DNA of 5,965 bases from Planctomycetota bacterium. Its GTDB lineage: Bacteria; Planctomycetota; Planctomycetia; Planctomycetales; Planctomycetaceae. How positions within the stretch are numbered: position 1 is the first letter of the stretch; each line of letters starts with the position of its first letter. The translations under genes and the position numbers were made by a program. This document shows positions 5,846 through 5,965 of this stretch, in pieces. The notes beneath the pieces are model-generated. The model was not told where the DNA came from. It did not search any database and saw nothing but the letters and a program-made list of their open reading frames with translations. Location: positions 1-5,965 of the forward strand of contig JAPLOC010001334.1 in assembly GCA_026692825.1 (NCBI GenBank), given 5' to 3'.

Positions 5846-5965
5846 ATAGGGGTAGGGAGGACCGATTGGTTTCGGTCCCCCCTCCCTCCGAACCGGACGG
5901 GCGGTTTTCCCGCATCCGGCTCTCCGGTTGATGGTGTTACCCCAGGGAGGATTGACAGATTCGAG
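5846..5965 (-). mobile_element. Group II intron, 3' end only (domains V, VI and junction)
   Basis: Group II introns are self-splicing retroelements whose 3' end is diagnostic. On the minus strand this region holds a 33-nt domain V (5922-5890), then a domain VI hairpin (5882-5855) with an 11-bp stem including one G-U pair, GGGGGGACCGA with UCGGUCCUCCC, around AACCAA. After it comes UACCCCUAU. The A at 5853 has seven bases after it before the junction, the usual place of the branch-point adenosine. The intron should end at about 5846 (...CCCCUAU). The body, the 5' end and any reverse transcriptase/maturase lie to the right of the window. The 43 nt at 5923-5965 resemble the stretch usually found between that gene's stop and domain V. 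The subclass is uncertain; bacterial class C is plausible. The intron lies antisense to the esterase gene, about 105 nt past its stop. Confidence 0.85.
5890..5922 (-). ncRNA. Group II intron catalytic domain V
   Basis: On the minus strand the lower stem GAGCCGGAU pairs with GUCCGGUUC, the two-base bulge is CC, and the upper stem GCGG/CCGC closes a GAAAA loop. The AGC catalytic triad sits near the 5' end as in all group II introns. At 33 nt it is one shorter than the usual 34, and the upper stem has four pairs with a five-base loop, or five pairs if G-A is allowed next to an AAA loop, instead of a plain GNRA tetraloop. Confidence 0.85.

Noticed and set aside
5923..5965. C-terminus of a group II intron reverse transcriptase
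   Set aside because: No frame in these 43 nt shows convincing maturase C-terminal residues; they look like the non-coding link to domain V.
1..5965. CRISPR array, tRNA or rRNA
   Set aside because: No regularly spaced direct repeats, cloverleaf or rRNA-like sequence was seen.

Overview
The window looks like chromosomal DNA from a planctomycete or a close relative. It is GC-rich, its genes belong to families common in that phylum (DUF1579, DUF1499, and a large secreted DUF2341/LamG/sialate-O-acetylesterase-type protein), and its genes are loosely packed. This is inferred from protein style; no taxonomic marker gene is present.

The left end (1-924) is decaying. Positions 1-381 hold a frame-broken remnant of a VapC-like PIN-domain toxin with no visible antitoxin. 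Positions 439-924 hold a DUF1579 gene that reads in one frame from ATG to stop except for a single in-frame TAG at codon 41. Positions 925-1168 are non-coding, with an 11-G run and GC-rich inverted repeats.

The centre-left (1169-2410) is a minus-strand unit. Reading right to left it has a strong sigma70-type promoter (2382-2410), about 158 nt of highly structured RNA ending in a 17-bp intrinsic terminator (2218-2264), a 77-residue two-helix membrane protein resembling DUF3185 (1898-2131), and a membrane-anchored DUF1499 protein (1169-1888) whose ribosome binding site abuts the preceding stop codon. The RNA is either a stand-alone small RNA or an attenuating leader of the two membrane genes. 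It is the best candidate here for something undescribed.

The right half (2712-5741) is one plus-strand gene for a secreted multidomain protein of 1009 residues: signal peptide, DUF2341, LamG-like domain, Ig-like beta domains, an SGNH/SASA esterase domain and a C-terminal beta domain. It probably removes acetyl groups from complex polysaccharides.

The right edge (5846-5965) carries the 3' end of a group II intron on the minus strand: domain V, domain VI and the 3' splice junction. The intron body and any reverse transcriptase lie beyond the window. With the two broken genes on the left, this suggests a tolerant, accessory-type stretch of the chromosome.
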